64,000 bases of DNA from Sacculina carcini (taxonomy: Eukaryota > Arthropoda > Thecostraca > Sacculinidae). Shown in pieces: positions 1-8,083 of this stretch. Made by a program: the position numbers and the translations under genes. How positions within the stretch are numbered: position 1 is the first letter of the stretch; every line of letters begins with the position of its first letter. The notes under the pieces were generated by a model. It was not told where the DNA came from and ran no database searches. It saw nothing but the letters and a program-made list of their open reading frames with translations. The stretch covers positions 6,127,440 to 6,191,439 of the forward strand of contig OU696577.1 of the NCBI GenBank assembly GCA_916048095.2, given 5' to 3'.

Positions 1-414
1 TCGAGGTCAGTTTCATGGACAATTCATCCGGCAGCAGTGTGTGCCGTCTCAATTTTGATCCCTGGCCGAGTACATTGGTGTGCTGACTGTAATGTTTGCT
101 ACGTTCCGCAAATTTTTTGTTTCTGTGTGTACGTGAGTCAGTGTTTTTCTGTGAGAAACTATGACTTACATCCGCTGTTTTTATCAATGTTGCGGAGTAG
201 GGTGACTAGTAACTACCCTATTTGTACGATAACACGCATCGTTTTTAGGAAAACATCACTTTCTAGTATCGCCACTGTTCAGTATGGAAGTGGTGTTATA
301 GGACAAGATGCTGTGCTATGTTAGCACTGAAATTATACGCACTGTATGCTCGCTGTCGTCACCGGTGATTTGCTGGTCATATTGCCCCTGTGTTTGGCTG
401 GACAACTGATATGT

Positions 415-453
<39 letters not shown>

Positions 454-485
454 TGTGTGTTTGTGTGTGCTGATGTGTTGTGCAG
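1..485 (+). other. Intron sequence upstream of the first visible Tollip exon
   Basis: No coding exon is recognised here. The upstream half of the Tollip C2 domain should lie in exons to the left of the window, and none of its expected residues are visible in any frame. The stretch contains a GT microsatellite at about 411-473 and ends in an intron-type acceptor, with a T/G-rich tract leading to AG at 484-485. Open frames in this stretch are short, and those crossing the GT tract are low-complexity. Confidence 0.55.
411..473. repeat. (GT)n microsatellite
   Basis: Mostly GT dinucleotides with a few TAT and TTT interruptions. It lies just before the exon acceptor and forms part of the pyrimidine/G-rich tract in front of it. 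Confidence 0.9.
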
Positions 486-596
486 CTGCCGCAGTCCTTG
501 CTCATCTCCGGGGAGACAATGGACGACTGGTTTCCGCTGTCGGGAAAGCAGGGCCACAACAAGGAGGGCATGATCAACCTCATCATGAGCTTTGTC
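486..596 (+). CDS. Tollip: Tollip exon: end of the C2 domain
   Basis: This 111-nt exon is phase 0 at both ends. It starts after AG at 484-485 and ends at a strong donor GTAAGT (597-602). It encodes 37 residues with a WFPLSGKQG block followed by KEGMINLIMSF. In Toll-interacting protein the last strands of the C2 domain read as a W-x-x-LSGxxG-x-x-KEGMINL-x-MS stretch, so the match is close and in the right order with the CUE exon further on. Tollip is a cytosolic and endosomal adaptor: its C2 domain binds phosphoinositides and it links ubiquitinated cargo to Tom1 and the endosome/autophagy route. The function is from family knowledge. The sequence shown here supports only the identity. The 5' exons (TBD and most of the C2 domain) are outside the window. 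Confidence 0.9.
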
Positions 597-878
597 GTAA
601 GTACTGTTCGCTTATGTAACACTGGTCAACAAATTTTGAAAAATTGTGTGCTTCTTAAATGGGATTAGTTGATTCTTATGTATTTTCATTCAATGAATCC
701 AAATATCACGTTGAAAAATGTGTATTGGCTGCATGTGCAAAGATACGAGGCATGTAATATTCGATGAATTTATTTAAATATACACTATATGTGATTGTTT
801 TGAATTCTAATCCATATATACTCTATGGCTTTTTGCTTGACGCTCATAACAGGCTGAATAGTCTAAGGAGGCGATAAT

Positions 879-1346
879 CTAAGGAGCGATAATCCACCTG
901 GGTTGGCTCCTGTTGCAGTCGTTCGGTGATTTAATGAAATAAAAATCGTCTCTTGTCAGTGTCCAGCAATAGTCTGCAAGCATTGTTATGTTCCATTTAC
1001 CCTGGTACCTCTTTTCGATGGTTGAAATATATTGATGAAACCTTTCACCATGTTCGTCACTAACTGCTCCACAGTTTGCTGGGAAAAAGGCTAAATGTGA
1101 ATCCAAAAAGTGGATTTTGAGTGACATGTTACATCCCATGATCTTGTAAGCCTTGATGAGATTTTCCACCAATTCTTCATAGTTTCTCTCCCTTTTGTTT
1201 CCGAGAAATCCCTTTGCAAGTAACTTGAATGCCTTCCAAGCAGCTTTCTCCTCCCCATGAAGAGCTGATTCAAATTCATCGTCTTTAAGAAGCTCTCGAA
1301 TCTGAGGACCAATGAAAACTCCCTCTCTTATCTTTGCGTCGCTCAA
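879..1346 (-). pseudogene. C-terminal fragment of a widespread transposon-like protein of unknown class
   Basis: A 155-codon open frame contains the block CNMSLKIHFLDSHLAFFP followed by GAVSDEHGERFHQ and a KRYQGKW...MLADYCW stretch. I recognise this combination from a large family of uncharacterised, multi-copy proteins in arthropods and other invertebrates, where the wording is nearly identical (SLKIHFL-x-SHL, SDE-x-GERFHQ-I). I do not know which transposon class it belongs to, and I see no terminal repeats here. The fragment lacks the N-terminal portion: its frame opens only at 1346, where it meets the LINE-B tail repeat. The His/Glu-rich block could be the last catalytic part of a transposase, but that is a guess. 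It lies antisense in the Tollip intron. Confidence 0.6.
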
Positions 1347-1354
1347 CGAAGGGA

Positions 1355-1612
1355 ATTTTACATTACACTATTCATATATGTATATGTGTATGCATGTGTG
1401 TGTATGTGTTCGTATGCATGTGTTTGTGTGTATGTATGTATTCAATTTTGCAAGCACCCATGCACTTTCTGCCGATTTGTGCTCCTTATTTTTGTCTCCA
1501 TACCGCTCTGTGTCTGCACTTTTATTACTCTGCTCCTGATCGCGCCTTTGCCCTCGAAAGTGCGCTATATCAAATACATGTTGTTGCTGTAGTTGTTGTT
1601 GTTGTTGTTGTT
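1355..1612 (+). repeat. LINE-B 3' UTR copy ending in a (TTG)n tract
   Basis: This segment is closely similar to 48335-48620: both run from a TATATGTATATGTGTATGCA stretch through a TG-rich tract, then through the shared words TTCAATTTTGCAAGCACCCA and GCGCTATATCAAATACATG into a TTG repeat. At 48335 the segment lies downstream of a LINE C-terminal coding remnant in the same orientation, so I read it as a LINE 3' UTR. The TTG repeat at 1580-1612 is also the junction with LINE-A on the opposite strand. Confidence 0.65.
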
Positions 1613-1614
1613 CC

Positions 1615-4600
1615 TCAGGTTGTCTGGCCGAGCAACCTCGAGCTCCTGAGGAAAGAAACGGCACCGACCGGGTTGTTCCACAGGTCTCTGATAGATGTAA
1701 TTTTGTGTTGGCGTCTGAGTTGTGTGTGTGCTGTGCAGTGTTCCATGATGTGTGTGATGGTGTGTGGTGCTGAATTGCAATCTGGACAGGTGTCATCGAT
1801 TGAGTCATTCAACCTTTTCTGATATGACAGAAGGGCAGGATGATGACCGCATCTCAACATGGCCAGATGTACCTTGTATTCCCTTGTGAGTGTGTTTTCT
1901 GATTTGTGTCTGTCCGGTGGGTGTCTTTGTAGGAGTGTATTGTGTTGTAGTGAGTGTATGGCTTTCCGTGCGATCTCTGTGTGTATGTGTTTCTTGATTG
2001 ATGTGCGTGGGGGAGCTGGTGGAAGTGATGTGAAAATTTGTCTGTGGTAAAGTGTGCTTGGTGTTGTTTTTATGTTTCTGTCTGTGTTGTCTTGTGTTGT
2101 GAGGTGATGTAGTGGATGTGCTGTGTTGGTGACTGCTGCTGCGAGTGTTTGTGTGCCTCTCATGTCTAGGTGGTGTGTCAGTTTGAGTATTTTGGTTTCG
2201 TGATGAAGGTGGTCTGCTGGTGTGGTAGCTGTGCATCCTGTGATTGTTCTGAGTGCGGTGTTTTGAAGTGTTTGAAGTGTGTTTGTGTGGCGTGTTGCGA
2301 GATTGCTAGCCCATGCGGGGCTAGCATATTCTATCACGGGTCGGATGTACTGTTTGTATATGGTGGTTGTGGTGTCTTTGTTGTGTCCGAAAGTTGTGTG
2401 TGAGAGTGCTTTCAGTGTGTTGAGGCGTGGAGTGACCTTGGTTTTAATGTTGGTGATGTGCTGTTTGAATGAGAGTTGTGTGTCGTATGTGACGCCTAGT
2501 ATTTTTGGTGTGTGCGTGTGTGGGATGATCGTGTTGTTGATGGTGATTTGTGGTGTGTAGTTGTGTTCGGATGTCCAGTTGGTGATGAGTGTGGCTGTGG
2601 ATTTGGCAGGTGCAATGTTCAGTTGGTTTGTGCTGAACCATTGTTGTAGTGTGTTGATGTAAGGTTGTAGTGTGTGCACTGCTGTGTCGGCGTGTCTGTG
2701 TGTGCTTGTGATTGTGATGTCGTCTGCATATGATGATATCTGTATGGATGGAGTGTTGGGTGCTGGCATGTCATGTAGGTATAGGTTGAATAGTGTTGGT
2801 GCTAAAACGGAGCCCTGAGGGACTCCGTTTGTTATGTTGCGTGTGTGAGATGATTGTCCATTGTACCTCACATGGGCGCATCTGCCAGCGAGGTAGTTGG
2901 CCAACCATCTCTTAGTGTTATTGTGAAGTGTGGTGTCTAGTATTTTGTTTGTGAGATTGTGTCGTGGAACTCTGTCGAAGGCTTTGCTGATGTCGAGTGT
3001 TATGAGTAGTGTTCTGTGTGGTGGTTTTGTTGTGTTTATGTTACCCATCATGGTCTGTGTGAGTTTTGTGAGCAGTGTGGTTGTGGAGTGCAGTGATCTG
3101 AAGCCGTGTTGTGATTGTGATAGTGGGATTTGTGGTGTGATGAGTTTGAGGATGAGGCGTTCTGTGATTTTTGATGGTGTGCAGAGCAGTGTGATTGGAC
3201 GATGTGAAGAAGGAAGCGTGGGGTCTGTGCCTTGTTTGTGTAGTGTGATGATGATGCCCGTTTTCCAGATGTGAGGTATTGTGTTGTGTGAGAAGCTGTA
3301 GTTGGATATGTTGGTGAGTGTCTGTATGCCTTGTGGACCAAGATGTTTTAGATGGATGTTACTTATTCCATCTGGACCACAGGCTGATGATTGTTTGATG
3401 TTGTGTATGATGTGTCGTGTCTGCGCATGTGTGAATGGTGTGTATAGTGGATCTGTGCTGAATGTGTGTTTACGTCTGATGATTGTCCTGTCTTTTTGTG
3501 TAGGAGTGATGTGGCTGATGTGTGAGTAGTGGTTAATGAGTGTGTTTGCTTGTTGTTTATTTGATGGTACAGATGATGTGTCGGTCGTGATGGCTGCGTG
3601 TGTGCGTGTTATATTGCTGTTTGAGAGTGTGATGCTTTTCAGTGTGTTGTATAGTTTTGTGGTGTTTGATCTGTGATCTAGTGTTTTTATGTAGTTGTGC
3701 CAGTTCAGTGATTTTTGTTCATGTATCTTGCTGTTGATTGTGGTGTTGAGTGCGTGTATTTGTTCGGATGTATTGTGTGAGTGTGGTGTCGGAGAGTGTT
3801 TCAGTGTGTCGCGTTGTTTGATGAGTGTGTGTATTTCTTGTGTAAAGTTTGGGTTGTGGTGTTTTCTGTGTCCTTTTGGGATGTGTTGTTTGTCTGCCTT
3901 GTGTATGATGCTGTTAAATGTTTGGACTGTTTTGTTTATGTCTGTGATGTCTGTTGTGTTGAGTTGCGTAAATGCTAGTTCCGTGTCGTGTGTGAATTGT
4001 GACCAATTGGCTTTTGTGTAATTTGTGTAAGTGCGTCTGGGTGTGTTTGGTGCAGTTCTGATTTTGGTGGTGATGACGATTGGAAGGTGGTCTGAGCCAA
4101 GCTCTTTGACCACCTTCCAAGTGGTTGTGTGGATGAGATTCGGTGTGCAAAATGTGATGTCAGGTGATGTCGAATGATAGTGTGCCTGATGTGTGGTGTG
4201 AGTGTGTTGGTGAGTGTTGTTGAGTATGTAGAGATGTTCTGTTTGTTGAAGTATGTCTGTGCCTCTGTTGGTGAATGGATTGTGTCTGTACCAGGCAGGA
4301 TCTTTGGCGTTGAAGTCGCCACCCAGTATTATGTTAGGTGTGTTTGTGAGGTTGCGTATATCTGGTGTGTAGTTGCGAGGTACTGTTGGTGAAGTTTGTG
4401 GTGGAACGTATACGTTGATGATTGAAATGTGTGAGTGTGTGCCAGTGCGTATTTGGATCGACTGTTGTTCTGTTGTGGTGTCGTTTGGTGGTAGTAATGC
4501 TTGTGTATGTGTGCAGGTGTTTGTGTAGTTCATAGTTCTGTGTATAAGTGTGATGAGGCCACCGTCTCGACCGCTAGTGCGGTCTTGGCGGATGGTGGTG

Positions 4601-5418
4601 TAATTGTGAAAGGTAGGTGTTTTGTGGTGCTGTTGTAACTTTGTTTCTTGTATGAGTGCTATGTGAATGGAGCGTCGTGTGAGGAAGTGTGTTAGTTCGT
4701 GTTTTTTGTGTTGATGCCGTCGATGTTGAGCTGGAGAATGTTGATGTTGTGTGTGCGGTGTAAGTTGGTGTTTGTGCGAGTGAGAGTGTTGTTGAGGTGT
4801 TGAGTTGTTGATGGAGGTGGTGGTGGTGGTGAGTGTGGTGATGATGGCAGAACTGGTGGTGATGATAGTGAGGATGGTGCTGATGGTGATAGTGATGCTT
4901 GTGAGGAGGACGAAGTTGTTGGTGAGTGTGAGGTTGAACGATTTGTATGTGAACGATGGGAATGATGGTGATGTCGGTGGTGCTGATGACCGCGATGATG
5001 TTGTTGGTGATGAAACAGAGGTGACTGATGTTGGTGAGTGTGCCAGTGTCGGTGTACGTGCAGGTGTTGATGAGTTTGGTGCGCATAATGAGCAGATGAA
5101 TGAGCGCGTGTATTGTGTGATGTTGTGTAGTGATGTGCATGTGGTGTGGCACCAGTTCATGCAGGAGTTGCACTGAACTGAGCCTTTCGTGTGTCGGCGT
5201 GTAGTGAGTGGCTGTGTATATATGTGGCAGGTGTATGCGTGTCTCGGGCCTGGATGTGGTTCTACGTCTCTTGCGAGTATGAGCATACGAGAAATGATCG
5301 CGAGCGGATCATATCTCGACGCCCCCGCAGGAGACGGTGACATGCGTGGAAATGAAAGTGTGAGGTGAGCGGTGTTGGTACAGTGTCTGTTGTTTGTGTA
5401 TGTGTAGCGTGACGTCAC
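1615..5418 (-). CDS. LINE-A polyprotein: 2A-like motif, PHD-type finger, AP endonuclease, reverse transcriptase
   Basis: 1267 residues. Residues 51-58 read DVEPHPGP, one residue off the ribosome-skipping 2A consensus D-x-E-x-N-P-G-P. A Cys/His cluster (CNSCMNWCHTTC, then CSLC) follows at about 70-115 and looks like a PHD-type finger. The AP-type endonuclease spans about 240-470, with IQETK, GGDFNA (near 367) and SDHLP (near 441). The reverse transcriptase spans about 690-960, with LDISKAFDRVPR (near 812), GVPQGSVLAP and YADD (near 896). A CPDC...HIMEHC knuckle is near residue 1205. There is no separate gag ORF and no RNase H that I can see. The single-ORF layout and the N-terminal 2A-like motif resemble the Ingi/Vingi and CR1/L2 groups. 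I would not fix the clade without a tree. The expected role is target-primed reverse transcription in the nucleus. Basis: motifs seen, function from the family. Confidence 0.85.
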   Translation of the reverse strand: MTSRYTYTNNRHCTNTAHLTLSFPRMSPSPAGASRYDPLAIISRMLILARDVEPHPGPRHAYTCHIYTQPLTTRRHTKGSVQCNSCMNWCHTTCTSLHNITQYTRSFICSLCAPNSSTPARTPTLAHSPTSVTSVSSPTTSSRSSAPPTSPSFPSFTYKSFNLTLTNNFVLLTSITITISTILTIITTSSAIITTLTTTTTSINNSTPQQHSHSHKHQLTPHTQHQHSPAQHRRHQHKKHELTHFLTRRSIHIALIQETKLQQHHKTPTFHNYTTIRQDRTSGRDGGLITLIHRTMNYTNTCTHTQALLPPNDTTTEQQSIQIRTGTHSHISIINVYVPPQTSPTVPRNYTPDIRNLTNTPNIILGGDFNAKDPAWYRHNPFTNRGTDILQQTEHLYILNNTHQHTHTTHQAHYHSTSPDITFCTPNLIHTTTWKVVKELGSDHLPIVITTKIRTAPNTPRRTYTNYTKANWSQFTHDTELAFTQLNTTDITDINKTVQTFNSIIHKADKQHIPKGHRKHHNPNFTQEIHTLIKQRDTLKHSPTPHSHNTSEQIHALNTTINSKIHEQKSLNWHNYIKTLDHRSNTTKLYNTLKSITLSNSNITRTHAAITTDTSSVPSNKQQANTLINHYSHISHITPTQKDRTIIRRKHTFSTDPLYTPFTHAQTRHIIHNIKQSSACGPDGISNIHLKHLGPQGIQTLTNISNYSFSHNTIPHIWKTGIIITLHKQGTDPTLPSSHRPITLLCTPSKITERLILKLITPQIPLSQSQHGFRSLHSTTTLLTKLTQTMMGNINTTKPPHRTLLITLDISKAFDRVPRHNLTNKILDTTLHNNTKRWLANYLAGRCAHVRYNGQSSHTRNITNGVPQGSVLAPTLFNLYLHDMPAPNTPSIQISSYADDITITSTHRHADTAVHTLQPYINTLQQWFSTNQLNIAPAKSTATLITNWTSEHNYTPQITINNTIIPHTHTPKILGVTYDTQLSFKQHITNIKTKVTPRLNTLKALSHTTFGHNKDTTTTIYKQYIRPVIEYASPAWASNLATRHTNTLQTLQNTALRTITGCTATTPADHLHHETKILKLTHHLDMRGTQTLAAAVTNTAHPLHHLTTQDNTDRNIKTTPSTLYHRQIFTSLPPAPPRTSIKKHIHTEIARKAIHSLQHNTLLQRHPPDRHKSENTLTREYKVHLAMLRCGHHPALLSYQKRLNDSIDDTCPDCNSAPHTITHIMEHCTAHTQLRRQHKITSIRDLWNNPVGAVSFLRSSRLLGQTT
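5245..5268 (-). other. Degenerate 2A-like (ribosome skipping) motif in LINE-A
   Basis: The codons read DVEPHPGP. The canonical motif has Asn where this copy has His (CAT instead of AAT or AAC, one base). 2A-like motifs near the N-terminus are known in several non-LTR elements. The Asn is normally important, so activity of this copy is doubtful. Confidence 0.6.
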
Positions 5419-5593
5419 GATTTATGCCAATTGCACTGAGCTGAAAAAAAGACCTGTGGAACCCGGGTGACCGAAGCCGATCCCAGGAGCTCGACAGCCC
5501 CGCCGTTCTGATGAGGCTGGAAGGGTTGTTGCTGCGGTTTGGCCTCCAGATTGGAGGGTGGTCCCACGACGTAGACGTCGCAGTTCCAGGACC

Positions 5594-5617
5594 TGTTGTT
5601 GTTGTTTTTGTTGTTGT
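5594..5617. repeat. (TTG)n tract between two LINE-A copies
   Basis: TTG/GTT triplets with one TTTTT interruption. They are at once the AAC tail of the truncated LINE-A copy on the right and the 5' flank of the full-length LINE-A on the left. Confidence 0.85.
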
Positions 5618-6280
5618 TCCTCAAGTTGTCTGGCCGAGCAACCTCGAGCTCCTGAGGAAAGACACGACACCGACCGGGTTGTTCCACAGGTCTCTGACTG
5701 ATTTGATTTTGTGTTGGCGTCTGAGTTGTGTGTGTGCTGTGCAGTGTTCCATGATGTGTGTGATGGTGTGTGGTGCTGAATTGCAATCTGAACAGGTGTC
5801 ATCGATTGAGTCATTCAACCTTTTCTGATATGACAGAAGGGCAGGATGATGACCGCATCTCAACATGGCCAGATGTACCTTGTATTCCCTTGTGAGTGTG
5901 TTTTCTGATTTGTGTCTGTCCGGTGGGTGTCTTTGTAGGAGTGTATTGTGTTGTAGTGAGTGTATGGCTTTCCGTGCGATCTCTGTGTGTATGTGTTTCT
6001 TGATTGATGTGCGTGGGGGAGCTGGTGGAAGTGATCTGAAAATTTGTCTGTGGTAAAGTGTGCTTGGTGTTGTTTTTATGTTTCTGTCTGTGTTGTCTTG
6101 TGTTGTGAGTTGATGTAGTGGATGTGCTGTGTTGGTGACTGCCGCTGCGAGTGTTTGTGTGCCTCTCATGTCTAGGTGGTGTGTCAGTTTGAGGATTTTG
6201 GCTTCGTGATGAAGGTGGTCTACTGGTGTGGTAGCTGTGCATCCTGTGATTGTTCTGAGTGCAGTGTTTTGAAGTGTTTG
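5618..6280 (-). pseudogene. LINE-A copy 2, 5'-truncated (C-terminal ~220 codons)
   Basis: Nearly identical to 1612-2270 of the full-length copy, with a few substitutions. It encodes the C-terminal region with the HTITHIMEHC knuckle and the same stop codon. Similarity breaks off after the shared word GAAGTGTTTG at 6280, where a TTG repeat (6281-6298) begins. The copy is thus bounded by TTG repeats on both sides. 5' truncation is typical of target-primed reverse transcription. Confidence 0.85.
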
Positions 6281-6298
6281 TTGTTGTTGTTGTTGTTG
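6281..6298. repeat. (TTG)n tract at the truncated LINE-A 5' end
   Basis: Six TTG triplets followed by ATGGAACAATACTGAGG. On the minus strand this is an AAC tail of whatever preceded, possibly a third LINE whose 3' end is at about 6299-6410. Confidence 0.75.
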
Positions 6299-6603
6299 AT
6301 GGAACAATACTGAGGGCAGAGAGCCTGTGAGCGTAGTGAGTATACACTTTCGCCAGTCTGTAGGAACCTGTTGAGACATGTAGGCGTATCATGAAAATTA
6401 GAGCTACCAAACAATTTAAACCATGATATTTGTTTCCAGCATCCTAAAATTATATGAAAAATTGTACTTTGGTCTCGGAAGCATTTTGGTTGTTGACCAG
6501 AGTAATTGGTGCTTGAGTTACACGCGTGTCGTGTGGTTGACTAGCTGATGTCAGTATTGCTCAGTGTGCCGAATAACTGATTACCACTTACTGCTCTGTA
6601 CAG

Positions 6604-6789
6604 TCAGTGGGCGCGGCCGACGCTAGGACGCTGCTGCAGCCGTCCACACGGCACTTGTACTCGCTGACCTCTCAGCCAGGCCCGGTGCCGGCGGCCGTCT
6701 ATCAACGTCCTTGCAGCGGCTCGTCGGCCGGCGAGGCAGGTCGCTCGCGCACCAGTCAGCCTGTCGTGTCAGACAGCGACGTGCAACAG
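6604..6789 (+). CDS. Tollip: Tollip exon: linker between the C2 and CUE domains
   Basis: 186 nt, phase 0 at both ends. The acceptor CAG ends at 6603 and the donor GTCAGT starts at 6790. It encodes 62 residues rich in Ser, Pro, Gly and Ala, ending VVSDSDVQQ, which runs in frame into the CUE exon. In Tollip a poorly conserved, Pro-rich linker joins C2 to CUE, and the acidic SEEDL-type residues precede the CUE helix, so both composition and place fit. GC content is much higher than in the surrounding intron, as expected for a host exon. An alternative acceptor at 6607 would break the frame. Confidence 0.8.
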
Positions 6790-6997
6790 GTCAGTGACCT
6801 GGTCCTCCACGCGTCTCACACGCGCAGCCGATCGTCCGTCTAACATTGTTCATTTCATCACCAAAATACTATCAGAAAATATCAGAAGCGCAATATCTCA
6901 CACGACATTTATCATGCGTCGTAACATTGAACTATGTCTATGTTTCTGTATTGTAATGTTTCAACCACTCAAATATGTATATGTTGGTGTTTGTCAG
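6790..6997 (+). other. Short Tollip intron (208 nt)
   Basis: GTCAGT donor at 6790 and a TTTGTCAG acceptor ending at 6997. It joins two phase-0 exons and contains nothing else recognisable. Confidence 0.8.
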
Positions 6998-7111
6998 TTA
7001 CGCGAGATGTTTCCTTCGATGGACGCCGAGATAGTTCGTTCCGTGCTGGAGACGAGGGGCGGCAACAAGAGCGAAGCCATATCCTGCCTGCTTGAGATGG
7101 TCTCCCAGTAG
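6998..7111 (+). CDS. Tollip: Tollip terminal exon: CUE domain and stop codon
   Basis: 37 codons plus TAG. The product has LREMFPSMDAE, then IVRSVLETRGGNKSEAI and a final CLLEM, which is the CUE fold: the MFP motif in helix 1 and the di-leucine in helix 3 that contact ubiquitin are both present. Vertebrate Tollip ends with the same arrangement (MFP-x-MD-x-E-VIRSVLE-x-x-x-GNK). It follows the linker exon in phase and ends the gene. CUE-mediated ubiquitin binding is family knowledge. The exon reading frame and motifs are seen directly. Confidence 0.93.
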   Translation, partial: LREMFPSMDAEIVRSVLETRGGNKSEAISCLLEMVSQ

Positions 7112-8083
7112 TATGGCTCGCGCTGTGTGGTGTATGCATGATACGTGATAGTGGTGAGCTGAGCATTTAAGGATCAAGTCAAGTTTATGTCAGTTATGGC
7201 CGATTGAAGTCCAGTGTTGTTTATGATTTGATGTGATATTGGCTTCATTTATTGATTGACAGTGTTTGCAAGAGGTGTTAGATGCACGGATTGTCACCGA
7301 GTGTATGCATTTCTGCGCGTGTGTGTATTTTGTTGTATATACATTCGGTTTCGAATATTGTCAAAACTACGTTTACCGCTGAAATGCAATGTGAATCGGG
7401 AGGATTTATCGATATTGGCGGTGCAAGAACCTTGCATGGACATGCGCGTGCTATGCACAGACTAAAACGTGTGTACTTTACACACACACACACACGCATA
7501 CACACACATTTACACACAGGCAAACATCCTGCAGCGATTTGCAAGATATAATTGCCGCTACCCCATCATCAGCGCGACATTTTACGATCATCCTCCAGTT
7601 AGCTCATCATCAATTTTTCAGTCAGTATTCTGGCTTTGCTGCGGCCATGTTCGTCTCGAAAGTTATCTACGAGTTACGAAGTTATCTCGTATTATTTATG
7701 TTTGTGTGTGTATGTGTGTGCCATTTGTGCTGCATTTGTTCACGGGGATCTGAATACACACCACCTTAAGCATTTGCTCGCTTTCCAGTACACGGCGTGC
7801 CCCCATCTTCCATTCTCCCAGTCGCACGTGGTATTCTGAATCGTTGTGTCTTCTTTGTTTTTGTGAAGTATGGCGTTAAAATAGCAGCCAGTGGTCATGC
7901 GAAATGAACGATCACGATCACGTGAACTCATCGTGACGCGGTCCTCACAGGCCCAGTCGCGCGCGCGCGCAGACGTGTGATGTGTACGTGTTCGTGACAC
8001 TCCCGCACTGGCCGTGACCCCGGCTCGCTGTTTGTGTTTGTGCGTGTGTGTGTGTGTATTAGCGGTTCAAGTTCAATTGTATT
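7112..8083 (+). other. Tollip 3' UTR and downstream flank
   Basis: No coding feature is recognised. A short ACAC tract at 7481-7517 and TG-rich patches occur. I found no clear AATAAA close behind the stop codon, so the 3' end of the mRNA cannot be placed. A CpG-rich patch with a CGCGCGCGCG run lies at about 7940-7975. Confidence 0.45.

Larger units (their letters stand above)
1590..5593 (-). mobile_element. LINE-A, full-length single-ORF non-LTR retrotransposon
   Basis: An element of about 4.0 kb on the minus strand. It has a 5' UTR of about 175 nt (5419-5593), one open frame (1615-5418), and a stop codon almost directly followed by an AAC repeat tail (plus-strand GTT, to about 1590). TTG/AAC repeats occur at both ends (1580-1612 and 5594-5617), so the target site appears to have been such a repeat. 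No internal promoter could be identified. The frame is unbroken over 1267 codons, so the copy is young or still intact. Confidence 0.85.
597..6603 (+). other. Tollip intron (about 6 kb) filled with retroelements
   Basis: Donor GTAAGT is at 597 and the acceptor CAG ends at 6603. The stretch 597-878 is AT-rich with no recognisable element. The rest is occupied by an unknown transposon-like gene fragment (879-1346), a LINE-B 3' end (1355-1585), LINE-A (about 1590-5593) and a second LINE-A copy (5618-6280). 6299-6603 has no feature that I recognise, apart from a possible further LINE tail next to the TTG repeat at 6281-6298. Confidence 0.8.

Noticed and set aside
37..324. Open frame of 95 codons on the plus strand
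   Set aside because: No recognisable domain, no splice context linking it to Tollip, ordinary composition for a chance frame.
333..622. Several overlapping frames of 62-81 codons on both strands
   Set aside because: They run through the GT microsatellite (poly Thr-His or Cys-Val) or are other frames of the Tollip exon. No conserved motif.
2170..5180. Plus-strand frames rich in Val, Cys and Gly opposite LINE-A
   Set aside because: They are the complement of the LINE-A coding strand, whose skewed composition (His, Thr, Asn codons) leaves few stops on the other strand.
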